Positions 7,945 through 16,634 of a stretch of DNA of 64,000 bases are shown in pieces. Source of the stretch: Paenibacillus sp. FSL A5-0031 (lineage in GTDB: Bacteria; Bacillota; Bacilli; Paenibacillales; Paenibacillaceae); the NCBI RefSeq assembly GCF_001956295.1, contig NZ_MRTD01000003.1, positions 186,001 to 250,000 on the forward strand. Direction: 5' to 3'. The notes beneath the pieces were generated by a model, which was not told the origin of the DNA, did no database searches, and saw nothing but the letters and a program-made list of their open reading frames with translations. The number at the start of each line of letters is the position of its first letter. Within the stretch, counting starts at the first letter, position 1. Made by a program: the position numbers and the translations under genes.

Positions 7945-8760
7945 GTGTTTGTGCAGCAACCGATTGCAATACTGGACTCAGGCGTTGGCGGCCTCACCGT
8001 TGCCAAGGAAGTTATGCGCCAACTGCCGCGAGAAAAAATCCTTTACTTTGGAGACACGGCTCGAACGCCTTATGGACCGCGTTCTTCAGAAGAGATTGTT
8101 CGTTTTACGAGGGAAATCGTCGATTACTTAATTCAGTTTAATCCGAAAATGATTGTTATAGCATGTAACACAGCAACAGCGGCCGGACTTGAAGACATTC
8201 GCTCAAGAGTCGCGATCCCGGTTGTTGGCGTCATTGATCCTGGTGCAAGAGCTGCTATCGGCCTTACAGCTACGGGTTATGTAGGCGTCATCGGCACAGA
8301 GGGAACGATCAAAAGCGGTGCTTATGAGCAAGCCTTAAAGACGCTGTCGCCGAAGGTGCAAGTGATAAGCGAAGCGTGCCCGAGATTTGTGCCGCTAGTG
8401 GAAAAGGGGAATTTTCGTTCCTTTGAAACGTACGAGACGGTGCAGAGCTCCATTGGGCATTTGAGGCTTTTTCCAATGGATACGTTAATACTTGGCTGCA
8501 CGCATTATCCTTTTCTAGCGGAAACCATATCCGAGGTGATGGGCCAGAGTGTGAATCTTATCAGCTCAGCGGATGAGACGACACGCGAGATCAGAAATAT
8601 TTTGGAAAACAATGACCAGCTAGCAAGCGAGGAGAGGGAACCGGTGCATCAATTTTTTTGCAGCGGAGATCCACGAATGTTTCAAACCATTACTCAGCAG
8701 TGGCTTGGGAAGCAGATTGAACTGACGCCTGTAGTTTGGCAAATACCCAATATCATTTAA
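7945..8760 (+). CDS. murI: Glutamate racemase
   Basis: The 271-aa enzyme interconverts L- and D-glutamate for peptidoglycan. Seen: IAILDSGVGGLTV at the N-terminus, DTARTPYG, and the two catalytic cysteines in ACNTATA (C74) and LGCTHYPF (C185). The start is a GTG, either 7945 or 7951; the weak AGGAAAG site suits the second one better, which would give a protein two residues shorter starting at a QQPIAIL context. A gamma-D-glutamyl peptidase gene follows. Confidence 0.95.
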   Translation: MFVQQPIAILDSGVGGLTVAKEVMRQLPREKILYFGDTARTPYGPRSSEEIVRFTREIVDYLIQFNPKMIVIACNTATAAGLEDIRSRVAIPVVGVIDPGARAAIGLTATGYVGVIGTEGTIKSGAYEQALKTLSPKVQVISEACPRFVPLVEKGNFRSFETYETVQSSIGHLRLFPMDTLILGCTHYPFLAETISEVMGQSVNLISSADETTREIRNILENNDQLASEEREPVHQFFCSGDPRMFQTITQQWLGKQIELTPVVWQIPNII

Positions 8761-8773
8761 ATGATAAGAAACT

Positions 8774-8807
8774 GAAGCCGGGCTTAAACATAGCAAGGCT
8801 TCTTTTT
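8774..8807 (+). terminator. Intrinsic terminator after murI
   Basis: GAAGCC pairs with GGCTTC, followed by TTTTT. The stem is short, so some read-through into the next gene is possible. Confidence 0.6.
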
Positions 8808-8862
8808 GTTGATTGCTACATAGGACAAGTAAGGCCTTGCATAGCATGATAGGAGCAAATTT

Positions 8863-9768
8863 ATGCAGCTGGGGGCGATGGATATATACTCCTTACAAAC
8901 GTATGGCTATCTTGATTTAGTGGAAGGTATTCGGCAGCTATCAGGCAGATACTCGTTTTTATCGGCACATATTATTGGGGAGAGCGTAATGGGCAAGCCG
9001 TTATTGGCGCTCCGCTGCGGCAATGGTCCGCGTCAAATTCATATGAACGGCTCCTTTCATGCAAATGAATGGATAACCTCTGCACTGCTGATGCGCTTCG
9101 TTGCTGATTTGTCAGCAGCTTATTGCAGCGGGGAGCGAATGGGTGGACAGCAAGTGGCGGATTTGTGCAAAGACGTGACTTTATGGGCTGTACCGATGGT
9201 AAACCCAGATGGTGTAGAACTCGCACAATATGGAGCATTGCCGAGGCATCCTTATTATCAACAGCTAATGGAATGGAATGGCGGCTCCGATCAGTTCAGC
9301 AACTGGAAGGCCAACATTAGAGGTGTTGACTTAAATGATCAATTCCCTGCGTTTTGGGAAGAGGAGTGCAAGCGCAGAGGGGTAGAGGGACCTGGACCAC
9401 GCGACTATCCAGGACCGTATCCGCTAAGTGAGCCGGAGGCGAATGCCATGGCTCAATTTACGAGTAGAATCGGTTTCGATGCGGTTCTTGCGCTTCATAC
9501 GCAGGGGCGGGAAATCTATTGGAATTATCGTGATTATGAGCCGGCAAATGCAGAGCAGCTTGCCAAACGGCTCGCTCAGGCAAGTGGATATGAAGCGGTA
9601 AAGCTGACTGGCAGCGATGCGGGATATAAGGACTGGTTTATTCATCAGTTCCGCAGACCCGGCTTTACAGTGGAAGCGGGCTATGGCGAAAATCCGCTGC
9701 CGATGAGTAATTTTGATCAAATTTATGTGGAGCTGCAGCCGCTGCTGCTAGAGGCGCTTCGCCTTTAG
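8863..9768 (+). CDS. M14 family zinc carboxypeptidase (gamma-D-glutamyl-L-diamino acid endopeptidase I type)
   Basis: 301 aa with the M14 zinc site: H66 and E69 in HANEW, H212 in ALHTQG, and the general base E271 in FTVEAG. Also present are VPMVNPDGVEL and DLNDQFPA, typical of the M14C branch. Members such as endopeptidase I of spore formers cut the D-gamma-Glu to diaminopimelate bond of peptide stems during sporulation or recycling. There is no signal peptide and no N-terminal LysM domain, so an intracellular muropeptide-recycling role is likely (inference). It lies directly after murI. Confidence 0.88.
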   Translation: MQLGAMDIYSLQTYGYLDLVEGIRQLSGRYSFLSAHIIGESVMGKPLLALRCGNGPRQIHMNGSFHANEWITSALLMRFVADLSAAYCSGERMGGQQVADLCKDVTLWAVPMVNPDGVELAQYGALPRHPYYQQLMEWNGGSDQFSNWKANIRGVDLNDQFPAFWEEECKRRGVEGPGPRDYPGPYPLSEPEANAMAQFTSRIGFDAVLALHTQGREIYWNYRDYEPANAEQLAKRLAQASGYEAVKLTGSDAGYKDWFIHQFRRPGFTVEAGYGENPLPMSNFDQIYVELQPLLLEALRL

Positions 9769-9846
9769 CGGCCGCTGGCCTCTAGTAGTTAATTACGTCA
9801 TGCTTATGCTATACTAATCGGAAAAGGTCAGCAAAGGTGGGATTTC

Positions 9847-10080
9847 ATGCGTAAGTTGCTGTCGCTGCGCCATTGGCAGCGTACGTTTGTCCGTATTTTT
9901 CAGCTGCTTCGATCAAAGGATGTTTCACTGCTGGACAAGCTGATTTTTTCCGTGCCTGTTTTTCTTTACTGGGTTTTGCCGGACGTCATGCCGTTCATGC
10001 CGATTGATGACATCGCGGTTACGATGGTGCTTGCCGAATGGTTTGCCCGTAGAATGGAGAGCAAGTATAATATAAAATAA
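9847..10080 (+). CDS. Small DUF1232-like protein, 77 aa
   Basis: MRKLLSLRHWQRTF... contains VPVFLYWVLPDVMPFMPIDDIAVTMV, which resembles the P-D-x-I-P-x-x-G-x-x-D-D core of the DUF1232 (YkvA) family of small membrane-associated proteins. AAAGGTGGG precedes the ATG. Function unknown. The family assignment is tentative because the protein is short. Confidence 0.75.
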   Translation: MRKLLSLRHWQRTFVRIFQLLRSKDVSLLDKLIFSVPVFLYWVLPDVMPFMPIDDIAVTMVLAEWFARRMESKYNIK

Positions 10081-10125
10081 TAACGATTGCCGAAAGGCCT
10101 AACGATAAGAGGAGCTGGATAATTT

Positions 10126-10428
10126 ATGAACTGCAAAATTTCAAAAAATGCTGCTAAAGTTCTGCAAGTAGAGCTGGACAAGCCTGAAAACGAAGGTAAA
10201 AAGCTGCGTATTTATGTCACTCATTCGCACGGCGACCATGCTCATTACGGTATGGGAATCGACGAGCCGACTGAGAAGGATATTGTTGTATCCACTAACA
10301 AAGGGATCGATGTTATTTTGGAGAAAGACAATGCTTTTCTGGACGGCGTTCGCATCGATTATTTCTATGTGCCTGAAGAAGGTTTTGCCGTTACGAATCC
10401 AACCAAGGGCAACCACGGTGATCACTAG
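10126..10428 (+). CDS. HesB/IscA-fold protein with HGDH in place of the cluster cysteines
   Basis: A 100-aa protein with the A-type carrier layout: an N-terminal helix (ISKNAAKVLQVEL), GKKLRIYVT, a Y-G-M-G turn, GIDVILEKDNAFLDGVRIDY, and GFAVTNPTK near the C-terminus. In IscA the first cysteine comes just before the Y-G-M turn and a C-G-C follows the T-N-P segment. Here those positions read HSHGDHAHYGM and GNHGDH, and the only cysteine is C3. The fold is therefore kept while the Fe-S ligands are histidine and aspartate. It may bind zinc or another metal (inference). It sits upstream of a YuzB-like gene. Confidence 0.82.
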   Translation: MNCKISKNAAKVLQVELDKPENEGKKLRIYVTHSHGDHAHYGMGIDEPTEKDIVVSTNKGIDVILEKDNAFLDGVRIDYFYVPEEGFAVTNPTKGNHGDH

Positions 10429-10465
10429 CATTTTTCCGTATTCGGTTGAGACAGGACGATGAATA

Positions 10466-10690
10466 ATGGCTAACGATATAATGGTTTGCGACAAATGCAA
10501 GCATACGAAGATCAAATCGATTTTACCCAAGCTGCAGAAGCTGGCGCCGGACACAGAGGTTCGTGTAGGCTGCAAGTCGTACTGCGGGCCATGCGCCCGC
10601 TATGCATTTATTTTTGTTAATGGACGGTACATTAAGGCGCCTTCAGAGGATGAGGTCATCGAGAAGATCATTCCTTACATCAAGAAATAA
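10466..10690 (+). CDS. yuzB: YuzB-like DUF1450 protein
   Basis: 74 aa, with the DUF1450 cysteine pattern CDKCKHT and GCKSYCGPCARYAFIFVNGRYI. The six clustered cysteines suggest zinc or thiol chemistry, but no activity is known for the family. It follows the HesB-fold gene by 37 bases, and the pair probably forms one transcript ending at the terminator at 10727. Confidence 0.88.
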   Translation: MANDIMVCDKCKHTKIKSILPKLQKLAPDTEVRVGCKSYCGPCARYAFIFVNGRYIKAPSEDEVIEKIIPYIKK

Positions 10691-10726
10691 ATAATAATAT
10701 TAATATTATAGAACGACATACACGAC

Positions 10727-10768
10727 AAGACCCTGCGACAGTTTGATTTCGTAGGGTCTTTGTATTTT
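10727..10768 (+). terminator. Intrinsic terminator after yuzB
   Basis: AAGACCCTGCGA pairs with TTCGTAGGGTCTT; a mixed T tract follows. Confidence 0.82.
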
Positions 10769-10800
10769 CATACGAGGAGCCAAACGAAAGGAGTGCGAGC

Positions 10801-11415
10801 GTGGACATAACGACGCCTCAGCTTTTATATCATGGAACTACAAGCGATACTGTACAATCATTTGGGCAGAAGCTGTTGAATTCCCCCTATTGGCGGCCGG
10901 GGAAAGATTTTGGAGAAGGATTTTATACGACAATATCGGCTGAGCAAGCACGCAAATGGTCGCATAAGGCAGCAAAGGAGTCATGGGACGGCGGTCGTCC
11001 ATGCGTGCTTGTCGTAGAGCTGACCTCGGTTCCGGAGCAGGTTGAGCCTCTCTTGTTTTTATCCGATTCACCGGCATGGGCGTCTTTCATTCTTGCTCAC
11101 CGCAAGGCAGCAGTCAAAGGAACTGATCCCTGTGATGCACATCCAGACATTATCATCGGTCCTATGGCGGACAATGACACTGGAAAAATCGTACATAAAG
11201 CAGTACAATTAAAGAAAGATGAGCAATGGTTTTATGAGCAAATTACAGTGTCGCGTAAAGGCAGGAAGCTCGATTCGCTGCGGCTCGGCAATCAGGTCGT
11301 TTTTTGCTCCGAACGGTGGGAATCTCATTTGAAACTAGTCGGCTACCATATTTATACGGGAAGCAGGTGGATGTATCATGAAAGTGAAAACACAGGTCAG
11401 GTTAAGCTTATATGA
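10801..11415 (+). CDS. DUF3990 protein, predicted ADP-ribosyltransferase fold
   Basis: 204 aa from a GTG start with AAAGGAG 7 bases upstream. Residues 9-12 (LYHGT), 36-44 (DFGEGFYTT) and 164-168 (NQVVF) match the three signature blocks of DUF3990, which belongs to the ADP-ribosyltransferase-like superfamily (H-Y-[EQ] type NAD site). H11, Y42 and Q165 would be the core positions. Whether it transfers ADP-ribose is unknown. Its last 38 bases overlap the next gene, so the two are probably made together. Related genes elsewhere occur as toxin-like modules; that link is inference. Confidence 0.8.
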   Translation: MDITTPQLLYHGTTSDTVQSFGQKLLNSPYWRPGKDFGEGFYTTISAEQARKWSHKAAKESWDGGRPCVLVVELTSVPEQVEPLLFLSDSPAWASFILAHRKAAVKGTDPCDAHPDIIIGPMADNDTGKIVHKAVQLKKDEQWFYEQITVSRKGRKLDSLRLGNQVVFCSERWESHLKLVGYHIYTGSRWMYHESENTGQVKLI

Positions 11416-11677
11416 ACGCGGAATTGCTGAGGCTTTAGCTGCCGAATACGGCTATACCGCAGCGGATGCGAGAGAGCTTGTCGTCGAATATATTCAGGTT
11501 ATCCGCAAGCTTAGCGGGTATGACAATTGTGCCCAGTATGCTCAGCTGCTCGATCGTGCGCGTCGTATGAACCATTCCCCAGCGCAGTGGCTTGAACGTA
11601 TCCAAAGCGTGGAGAAAGGCGAAATGAGAGACAGAGGCATTGATTCGGAACAGCGGCAATATTTGCAAATGAAATAG
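11378..11677 (+). CDS. Small helical partner protein overlapping the DUF3990 gene
   Basis: 99 aa (MKVKTQVRLSLYERGIAEAL...). I do not recognise the family. It is predicted almost wholly alpha-helical and polar, with AAEYGYTAADARELVVEYI and a C-terminal MKGEM-like charged stretch. The ATG lies inside the DUF3990 reading frame with AGGTGG 7 bases upstream, giving a 38-base overlap and likely translational coupling. Size, overlap and position downstream of an ART-fold gene make it a candidate antitoxin or immunity partner, unproven. Confidence 0.72.
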   Translation: MKVKTQVRLSLYERGIAEALAAEYGYTAADARELVVEYIQVIRKLSGYDNCAQYAQLLDRARRMNHSPAQWLERIQSVEKGEMRDRGIDSEQRQYLQMK

Positions 11678-11713
11678 GACCCCGCGATGTGTATCGCCCG
11701 GGTCCTTTGTTTA
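11676..11713 (+). terminator. Intrinsic terminator after the DUF3990 pair
   Basis: AGGACCC pairs with GGGTCCT and GCGAT with ATCGC inside it; the T tail is interrupted (TTTGTTT). The stem begins within the stop codon of the preceding gene. Confidence 0.75.
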
Positions 11714-11763
11714 TCCTAAGAGAAATACATATGCTTCGTTTGAGAAAGCTTAGGGGGAGAAGA

Positions 11764-13206
11764 ATGCTGAAGCCAGCACGTTATTATCTATTTGGACTAG
11801 TCCTAGCGCTTGTCTGTTTGGCTGCAGCAGAGCTCATTTGGCTGCCGGCCCCGCTGAAGACGTCCGGCGGGATACAGTGGATAGAAATGATCGATTGGTT
11901 GTTCAATATATTAGCTCTAATACCGATTAGCTGGGCGGTTGGTGCCTTGCTCGGGGTCTGGCAGCAGCGGAAAAGGAAAGGCTGGACACTTATTTTACAG
12001 TTAGTACGGCTTATAATCGCTGGACTAGGCATAATCGGAGCAGGTTATGTGCTGTTTGCGCCAGAGATGCTGTTCCAGATGCTGCTGGTTATCGGCGCTG
12101 CTGCACCGCTAGTGTTTGCAGATATGCTTCTTACTGAAGCGTTAGAGCGGTCGCGAGCGGCGAAGGCATCGAATATAGGGGGGAATCGTTCAAACGCTCC
12201 CAAGAGGCTTCTAAGCTCTCTGTGGCTGCCAAAGCGCGGGATGATCACTCTAACGATTACGATAGTGCTTCTATTGGTTTTGCTCTGCCCTACTGGGTAT
12301 AGAGTCACATACCCGGGGATGACGCTTAATATGAATCGTTATGCGCATGTCGAGAAGAGCGAAAACAGCGGGGGAACGGTAAACGGCATACTCGTATTCG
12401 AGAGGCCGGCCGTACCGGCTGATTGGCTGTATGCCAAGCTGCTTCCGATGTATAGCTTCGAGAAAATACCAGAAAATGAACCGCCGCTGACGGAATCGTA
12501 CACACAAGTCGTTCATATGAAAACGGATGCCAATCGTGTTGCAGCAGCTGTTGCCATGCAGAAAGCAGGCGTTGGAGGCGGAATTAAGCCAGATGGCATT
12601 AGAATTATTGCTATCGTAAAGGATAGTCCAGCTGAGCAGAAGCTGCAAGCTGGCGATATTATCGATGCAATGAATGGGCAAGCGGTTAAATCGATTGGCG
12701 AGATGACCGACTACATGGAGAAAGCGGTAAAGCCTGGCGAGTCCGTACAGATTACGCTAAGGAGATCGGGAGTCCAGACACAGGCAGAGGTCAAGACGAA
12801 GGCTTCAGCTGATTCGCCAGAGCGAGCGGTGTTCGGCATATCGGTGCAAACAGAGCTGCTTCTCGATATCCCGCTTAACATCGATTACAAACGCTTTATG
12901 GCGCATATTGGAGGCCCATCTCATGGGGCGATGCTAACGCTGGCTATTATTGATCAACTGACACCAGGCGGCGTTACGTATGGCAATCAGGTGGCGGGTA
13001 CAGGTACAATTGAAGCAGATGGCTCGATTGGATTAATTGGCGGCATCAAGCAAAAGGCTTATGCCATCAGCCGGACGGATGCTGATGTGTTTTTTGTGCC
13101 GGCAGAGCTTGAAGGAGATGCTCGCAGCGGAGCGCCTGATCTCAACATTGTGCCAGTGAACACGATTGACGATGTGCTGAATTGGCTGTCTGAGCATAAA
13201 AAGTAG
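11764..13206 (+). CDS. PDZ-domain Lon-type (S16) membrane protease, YlbL/SepM-like with extra N-terminal membrane segments
   Basis: 480 aa from ATG 11764, which follows AGGGGGAG closely. Five membrane segments are predicted (about residues 8-25, 43-66, 74-98, 102-122 and 159-178). They are followed by an extracellular domain, a PDZ domain (roughly 275-345; IIAIVKDSPAEQKLQAGDII) and a Lon proteolytic domain. The Ser-Lys dyad is S386 (GGPSHGA) and K429 (GGIKQKA), with the 43-residue gap usual for Lon proteases. YlbL and SepM have a single N-terminal anchor and about 340 residues, so the four extra segments are unusual. It probably cleaves exported peptides or signals. Confidence 0.88.
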   Translation: MLKPARYYLFGLVLALVCLAAAELIWLPAPLKTSGGIQWIEMIDWLFNILALIPISWAVGALLGVWQQRKRKGWTLILQLVRLIIAGLGIIGAGYVLFAPEMLFQMLLVIGAAAPLVFADMLLTEALERSRAAKASNIGGNRSNAPKRLLSSLWLPKRGMITLTITIVLLLVLLCPTGYRVTYPGMTLNMNRYAHVEKSENSGGTVNGILVFERPAVPADWLYAKLLPMYSFEKIPENEPPLTESYTQVVHMKTDANRVAAAVAMQKAGVGGGIKPDGIRIIAIVKDSPAEQKLQAGDIIDAMNGQAVKSIGEMTDYMEKAVKPGESVQITLRRSGVQTQAEVKTKASADSPERAVFGISVQTELLLDIPLNIDYKRFMAHIGGPSHGAMLTLAIIDQLTPGGVTYGNQVAGTGTIEADGSIGLIGGIKQKAYAISRTDADVFFVPAELEGDARSGAPDLNIVPVNTIDDVLNWLSEHKK

Positions 13207-13242
13207 CTAAATGTATAGGAATGTTAGGTATACCGAATATAA

Positions 13243-13290
13243 AAAAGAACCTTTAAATCCACTATTGAATGTGGATTTGAAGGTTCTTTT
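13243..13290 (+). terminator. Bidirectional terminator between PDZ-Lon protease and LtaS-like genes
   Basis: A near-perfect 20-bp stem, AAAAGAACCTTTAAATCCAC with its complement, closes an 8-base loop and ends in T on both strands. Confidence 0.9.
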
Positions 13291-13319
13291 GCTTTTTCAT
13301 AGCTTACCAAGCTGCAAGG

Positions 13320-15353
13320 TTAACGACCAGCTGTCTCAAGCTCATTGCTGCTGCGAGCTTCTGTAGCGGTTTGCTCCTTGAAGTCAGCGATGAGATTGTT
13401 CATGACGATTTGATCCGACATGTTCAGCTCGGTGCGCGAGTCTTCAAAGGCACTTATGCAGCCGCTGACTGGTATGGATGCATTGTCTTGGATGTTCCAG
13501 CATGCTCCGTTCTCAGCGATGCCATCTGCTGAAGGCATAAAGTAGAGGGTACCATCAGTGAAGGCACCGTTTCTTTGCACGACCTTCTTGCCAAGGAGAG
13601 GATTCTCCATAAGCAGAGGCATGCCAATTAAATATTGATCAGCCGTCGAGATGCCGAGCAGATGCATGATCGTAGGCGTTACATCCAGCTGACCGCCTAC
13701 ATTCGTATATGTTCCTGCATGCTCGTTCTTTGGCAAATGTATGAGCAGAGGTACCTGCTTCACAATCATTTGACGCTCTAAATCATTCAGCGGTTTGCCA
13801 AGGAAAGTCTCAAACAACGACCAGTCATTAATTGAGTTGTCGTGATCCCCGTACATGACGAGAATCGTGTGATCCCAGAGCCCTTCTGCTTTCATTCGAT
13901 CAACCAGCTCACCGAGCGCGGCGTCTACATAATGAATGGATTGCAAATAATCCCCCATTAATGTACCATCCAGCTCGCCAAGGTTAAGCTTTTGCTCCTC
14001 TTCCGGCATTGTGAACGGATAATGGCTGGAGAGTGTGATCAGAAAGGAGTAAAAGGGCTGCTTCTGATCGGCAATGACGTCAAAGGATTGTCGGAAGAAA
14101 GACTTGTCTCCGAGAGCCCAGCCGATTTTTTCATCTAGTTGAAAATGCTTTAAGCTGTAAAACTGATCATATTGCATGTTTTTGTACATCGTATTTCGGT
14201 TCCAAAAACCACCCTCATAAGAGTGGAAGACGGATGTCCCATAATCGTTTGCTTTTAAGGTGCTGGACATACAATCGAATTCGTTTGGTGCATATTGGAT
14301 GAAAACCGAGCCGTTCGTGACGGGCTGCATGGAGCAGTTTGCCATGAAATCGGCATCCGAGGTTCTGCCTTGAGCGGTTTGTTGATAGAATTGACTGAAA
14401 TAGGCGCTCTGCTCGATTAAATCGTTTAAATTCGGGGTAATTTCTTGACCGCCGATTGATTTATTAACCATGAAGTTTTGGAAAGCTTCGAGCTGAAGCA
14501 TAATGACATTGCTGTCTTTATATGCGCCAAATAAAGCATCCTGCTCAAGCGTTTCCCGCTGGTCGCCGCGTTCTTGAATCCAGTTTTTTGCACCCGAATA
14601 CTGCTCAGCGGTAACCGTCTCCGCATCCAGCCAGTGTTGTTTGACATACCGATACACGTCATAGCCATGAAAACCAAGCGCACCCGTCATGTTGTAGATG
14701 GACAGATTCCACCAATTGCCGACCAAAATACCTTGTCCCCACGTACGCTTCGCTTCATTTACGTTTGTGAAAACAAGCGATGTTCCGATGCCAAAAATGA
14801 CAGCGCTTAGAACGATGCGGACGATTGCCTTTTGCATGCCAGCAGGCTTGCGACGATACTCATTCGCTTGACGAAGATCGCTCCGCCCTCGCCATAATGC
14901 GTAGATCGCAAAGGGAATGATGACAATCCAATCAAGGAACAAGATAAAATCCGTCGCTCGGAGAAGTGTGCCGATACTCTCGCCTAGGGAGTCCACTTGA
15001 CTGAACTGAAGCAATACCGGAACGGAGATCAGATCTTGAAAGTAGCGATAATAAATAATATCGGCATACAAAACAAAGGATGCAATCAGGTTCAACACGA
15101 TAAGTGCAACGATCCGTCCGCGTGCAGGCAGCCATATAGTCCAGAAGCTGAACAATAAAATGGCTCCGAGCTCGATAAGGGCATCTTTATCGGTCATTTT
15201 CATTTTGGGTACGTCAAGAATGGCGTTGAATAGATAAACCTTCGCCATCATCACAGCCACAAATAAAAGCAAGTCTACAGCCTTCAGCCGCTCGAACCCT
15301 ATCAGAATCTTGCTCATCAAGCGGCGTAAAGCCGAGTGGTTATTATATAACAT
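13320..15353 (-). CDS. LTA synthase family phosphoglycerol transferase
   Basis: 677 aa: five N-terminal membrane segments (within residues 25-200), then an extracellular sulfatase-fold domain. The metal and nucleophile positions of LtaS are visible: E289 in QLEAFQ, T331 in GRTSDADF, and the MYGDHDNS and SSHYPF blocks. These enzymes move glycerol phosphate from phosphatidylglycerol to build or prime lipoteichoic acid. GAGGAAGG lies about 10 bases before the ATG. Whether it is the main LtaS or a paralogue such as YfnI, YqgS or YvgJ cannot be decided. Confidence 0.93.
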   Translation of the reverse strand: MLYNNHSALRRLMSKILIGFERLKAVDLLLFVAVMMAKVYLFNAILDVPKMKMTDKDALIELGAILLFSFWTIWLPARGRIVALIVLNLIASFVLYADIIYYRYFQDLISVPVLLQFSQVDSLGESIGTLLRATDFILFLDWIVIIPFAIYALWRGRSDLRQANEYRRKPAGMQKAIVRIVLSAVIFGIGTSLVFTNVNEAKRTWGQGILVGNWWNLSIYNMTGALGFHGYDVYRYVKQHWLDAETVTAEQYSGAKNWIQERGDQRETLEQDALFGAYKDSNVIMLQLEAFQNFMVNKSIGGQEITPNLNDLIEQSAYFSQFYQQTAQGRTSDADFMANCSMQPVTNGSVFIQYAPNEFDCMSSTLKANDYGTSVFHSYEGGFWNRNTMYKNMQYDQFYSLKHFQLDEKIGWALGDKSFFRQSFDVIADQKQPFYSFLITLSSHYPFTMPEEEQKLNLGELDGTLMGDYLQSIHYVDAALGELVDRMKAEGLWDHTILVMYGDHDNSINDWSLFETFLGKPLNDLERQMIVKQVPLLIHLPKNEHAGTYTNVGGQLDVTPTIMHLLGISTADQYLIGMPLLMENPLLGKKVVQRNGAFTDGTLYFMPSADGIAENGACWNIQDNASIPVSGCISAFEDSRTELNMSDQIVMNNLIADFKEQTATEARSSNELETAGR

Positions 15354-15380
15354 CTATAAAATATCCTTCCTCATTCGTTA

Positions 15381-16523
15381 CTATCGATTTCCGCGAGGGG
15401 GAAGCGGGCCAAAAAATTGCAAGTAATTACACTCGATACGTCCATTAAACAGCTTCCGCTTCTTATCCGCAGGACGTCCGAAATAGTGCTCGATTGTCGT
15501 TGATGGGCTAATCGAGAAATACGACCAAGTTGGGTAATGGAGCGCAGTCAATCCGAACTGACGCAGCGCAGCCTCTGCTTGTACATCATCGCCGAGACGT
15601 TCGCCGTATGGCGGGTTCGTAATAATAACGCCATAATCGCCTTCAAGCTTCACTTTGGCAACAGGTTGAACAGTAAGCTTGATTTCTTTGCCGAAACCCG
15701 CTTTCTTAATCGCAGCTTCTGCGATTTCAATCGCTCCTGGATCAATATCAGAACCTGCAATTTGAAGTGGAACATCATCTTTTACCAAATCAAATGCTTC
15801 ATCGCGAGCTTCATCCCACAGCTCATTCGGAATAAGCGGCCAGCCTTCGCTGTTAAAGCTTCTGCGAAGGCCAGGTGCGATGTTCCAGCCAATCATTGCT
15901 GCTTCAATCAATATCGTACCGGAACCGCAAAATGGGTCATAAAGCGGCCGATCAGGACGCCAGCGGCTAAGTTGAACGAGAGCAGCGGCAAGTGTTTCCC
16001 TAATTGGAGCTTCGGTAGCTACTTTCCGGTATCCACGTTTATGCAAGCCATCGCCTGTAGTGTCCAGCGTCAGCATGGCACGGTCATTCATTAGCGTAAC
16101 TTCTATTACATAACGTCCGCCGTTTTCGGGAAACCATTCGGTACCATAACGTGCAGACATTTTATCAACGACCGCTTTTTTGACGATGCTTTGGCAGGCA
16201 GGTACGCTTGTCAGCTGAGATTTTTGCGAGCGGCCATTTACAGGGAATTCACCGTCGTTCGGAATCCATGTCGGCCAATCAAGCGCTTTGGTGCCCTCAA
16301 ACAATTCATCGAAGGTGGTAGCAGGGAATTCTCCCATTTTGATTAGAATTCTGCCTGCTGTGCGCAGCCAAAGATTGGTGCGGCAAATATCGATAGGACC
16401 GCCTGTGAAATTAACGCGTCCGTTCTCTACCTGAAGATCGGTATAACCTAGATCCTTCAATTCACGTGCAACAACCGCTTCAAGCCCCATTGGCGCAGTT
16501 GCGATCAATTGTAACTTTTCCAT
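15381..16523 (-). CDS. YpsC-like 23S rRNA (guanine-N2) methyltransferase, THUMP domain
   Basis: 380 aa. An N-terminal THUMP region (about 1-150) is followed by GLHKRGYR and APIRETLAAALV, and a Rossmann methyltransferase with DPFCGSGT (SAM loop) and the catalytic NPPYGERLGD. This is the pattern of the RlmL/YpsC family that methylates guanine N2 in 23S rRNA. ATG 16523 is preferred to the frame opening at 16541 because GAGAGTG precedes it and MEKLQLIATAP is the usual family start. It lies 27 bases upstream of the LtaS-like gene on the same strand. Confidence 0.93.
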   Translation of the reverse strand: MEKLQLIATAPMGLEAVVARELKDLGYTDLQVENGRVNFTGGPIDICRTNLWLRTAGRILIKMGEFPATTFDELFEGTKALDWPTWIPNDGEFPVNGRSQKSQLTSVPACQSIVKKAVVDKMSARYGTEWFPENGGRYVIEVTLMNDRAMLTLDTTGDGLHKRGYRKVATEAPIRETLAAALVQLSRWRPDRPLYDPFCGSGTILIEAAMIGWNIAPGLRRSFNSEGWPLIPNELWDEARDEAFDLVKDDVPLQIAGSDIDPGAIEIAEAAIKKAGFGKEIKLTVQPVAKVKLEGDYGVIITNPPYGERLGDDVQAEAALRQFGLTALHYPTWSYFSISPSTTIEHYFGRPADKKRKLFNGRIECNYLQFFGPLPPRGNR

Positions 16524-16634
16524 TTTACACTCTCTTTTCATTAATTCTTGGTGACCTTAGCTTCATATCTAAAGCATAAGCTTGTAACCCCGTGAACAAA
16601 AACATACAATCAAGTATAGGACAAACTAGCTTGT

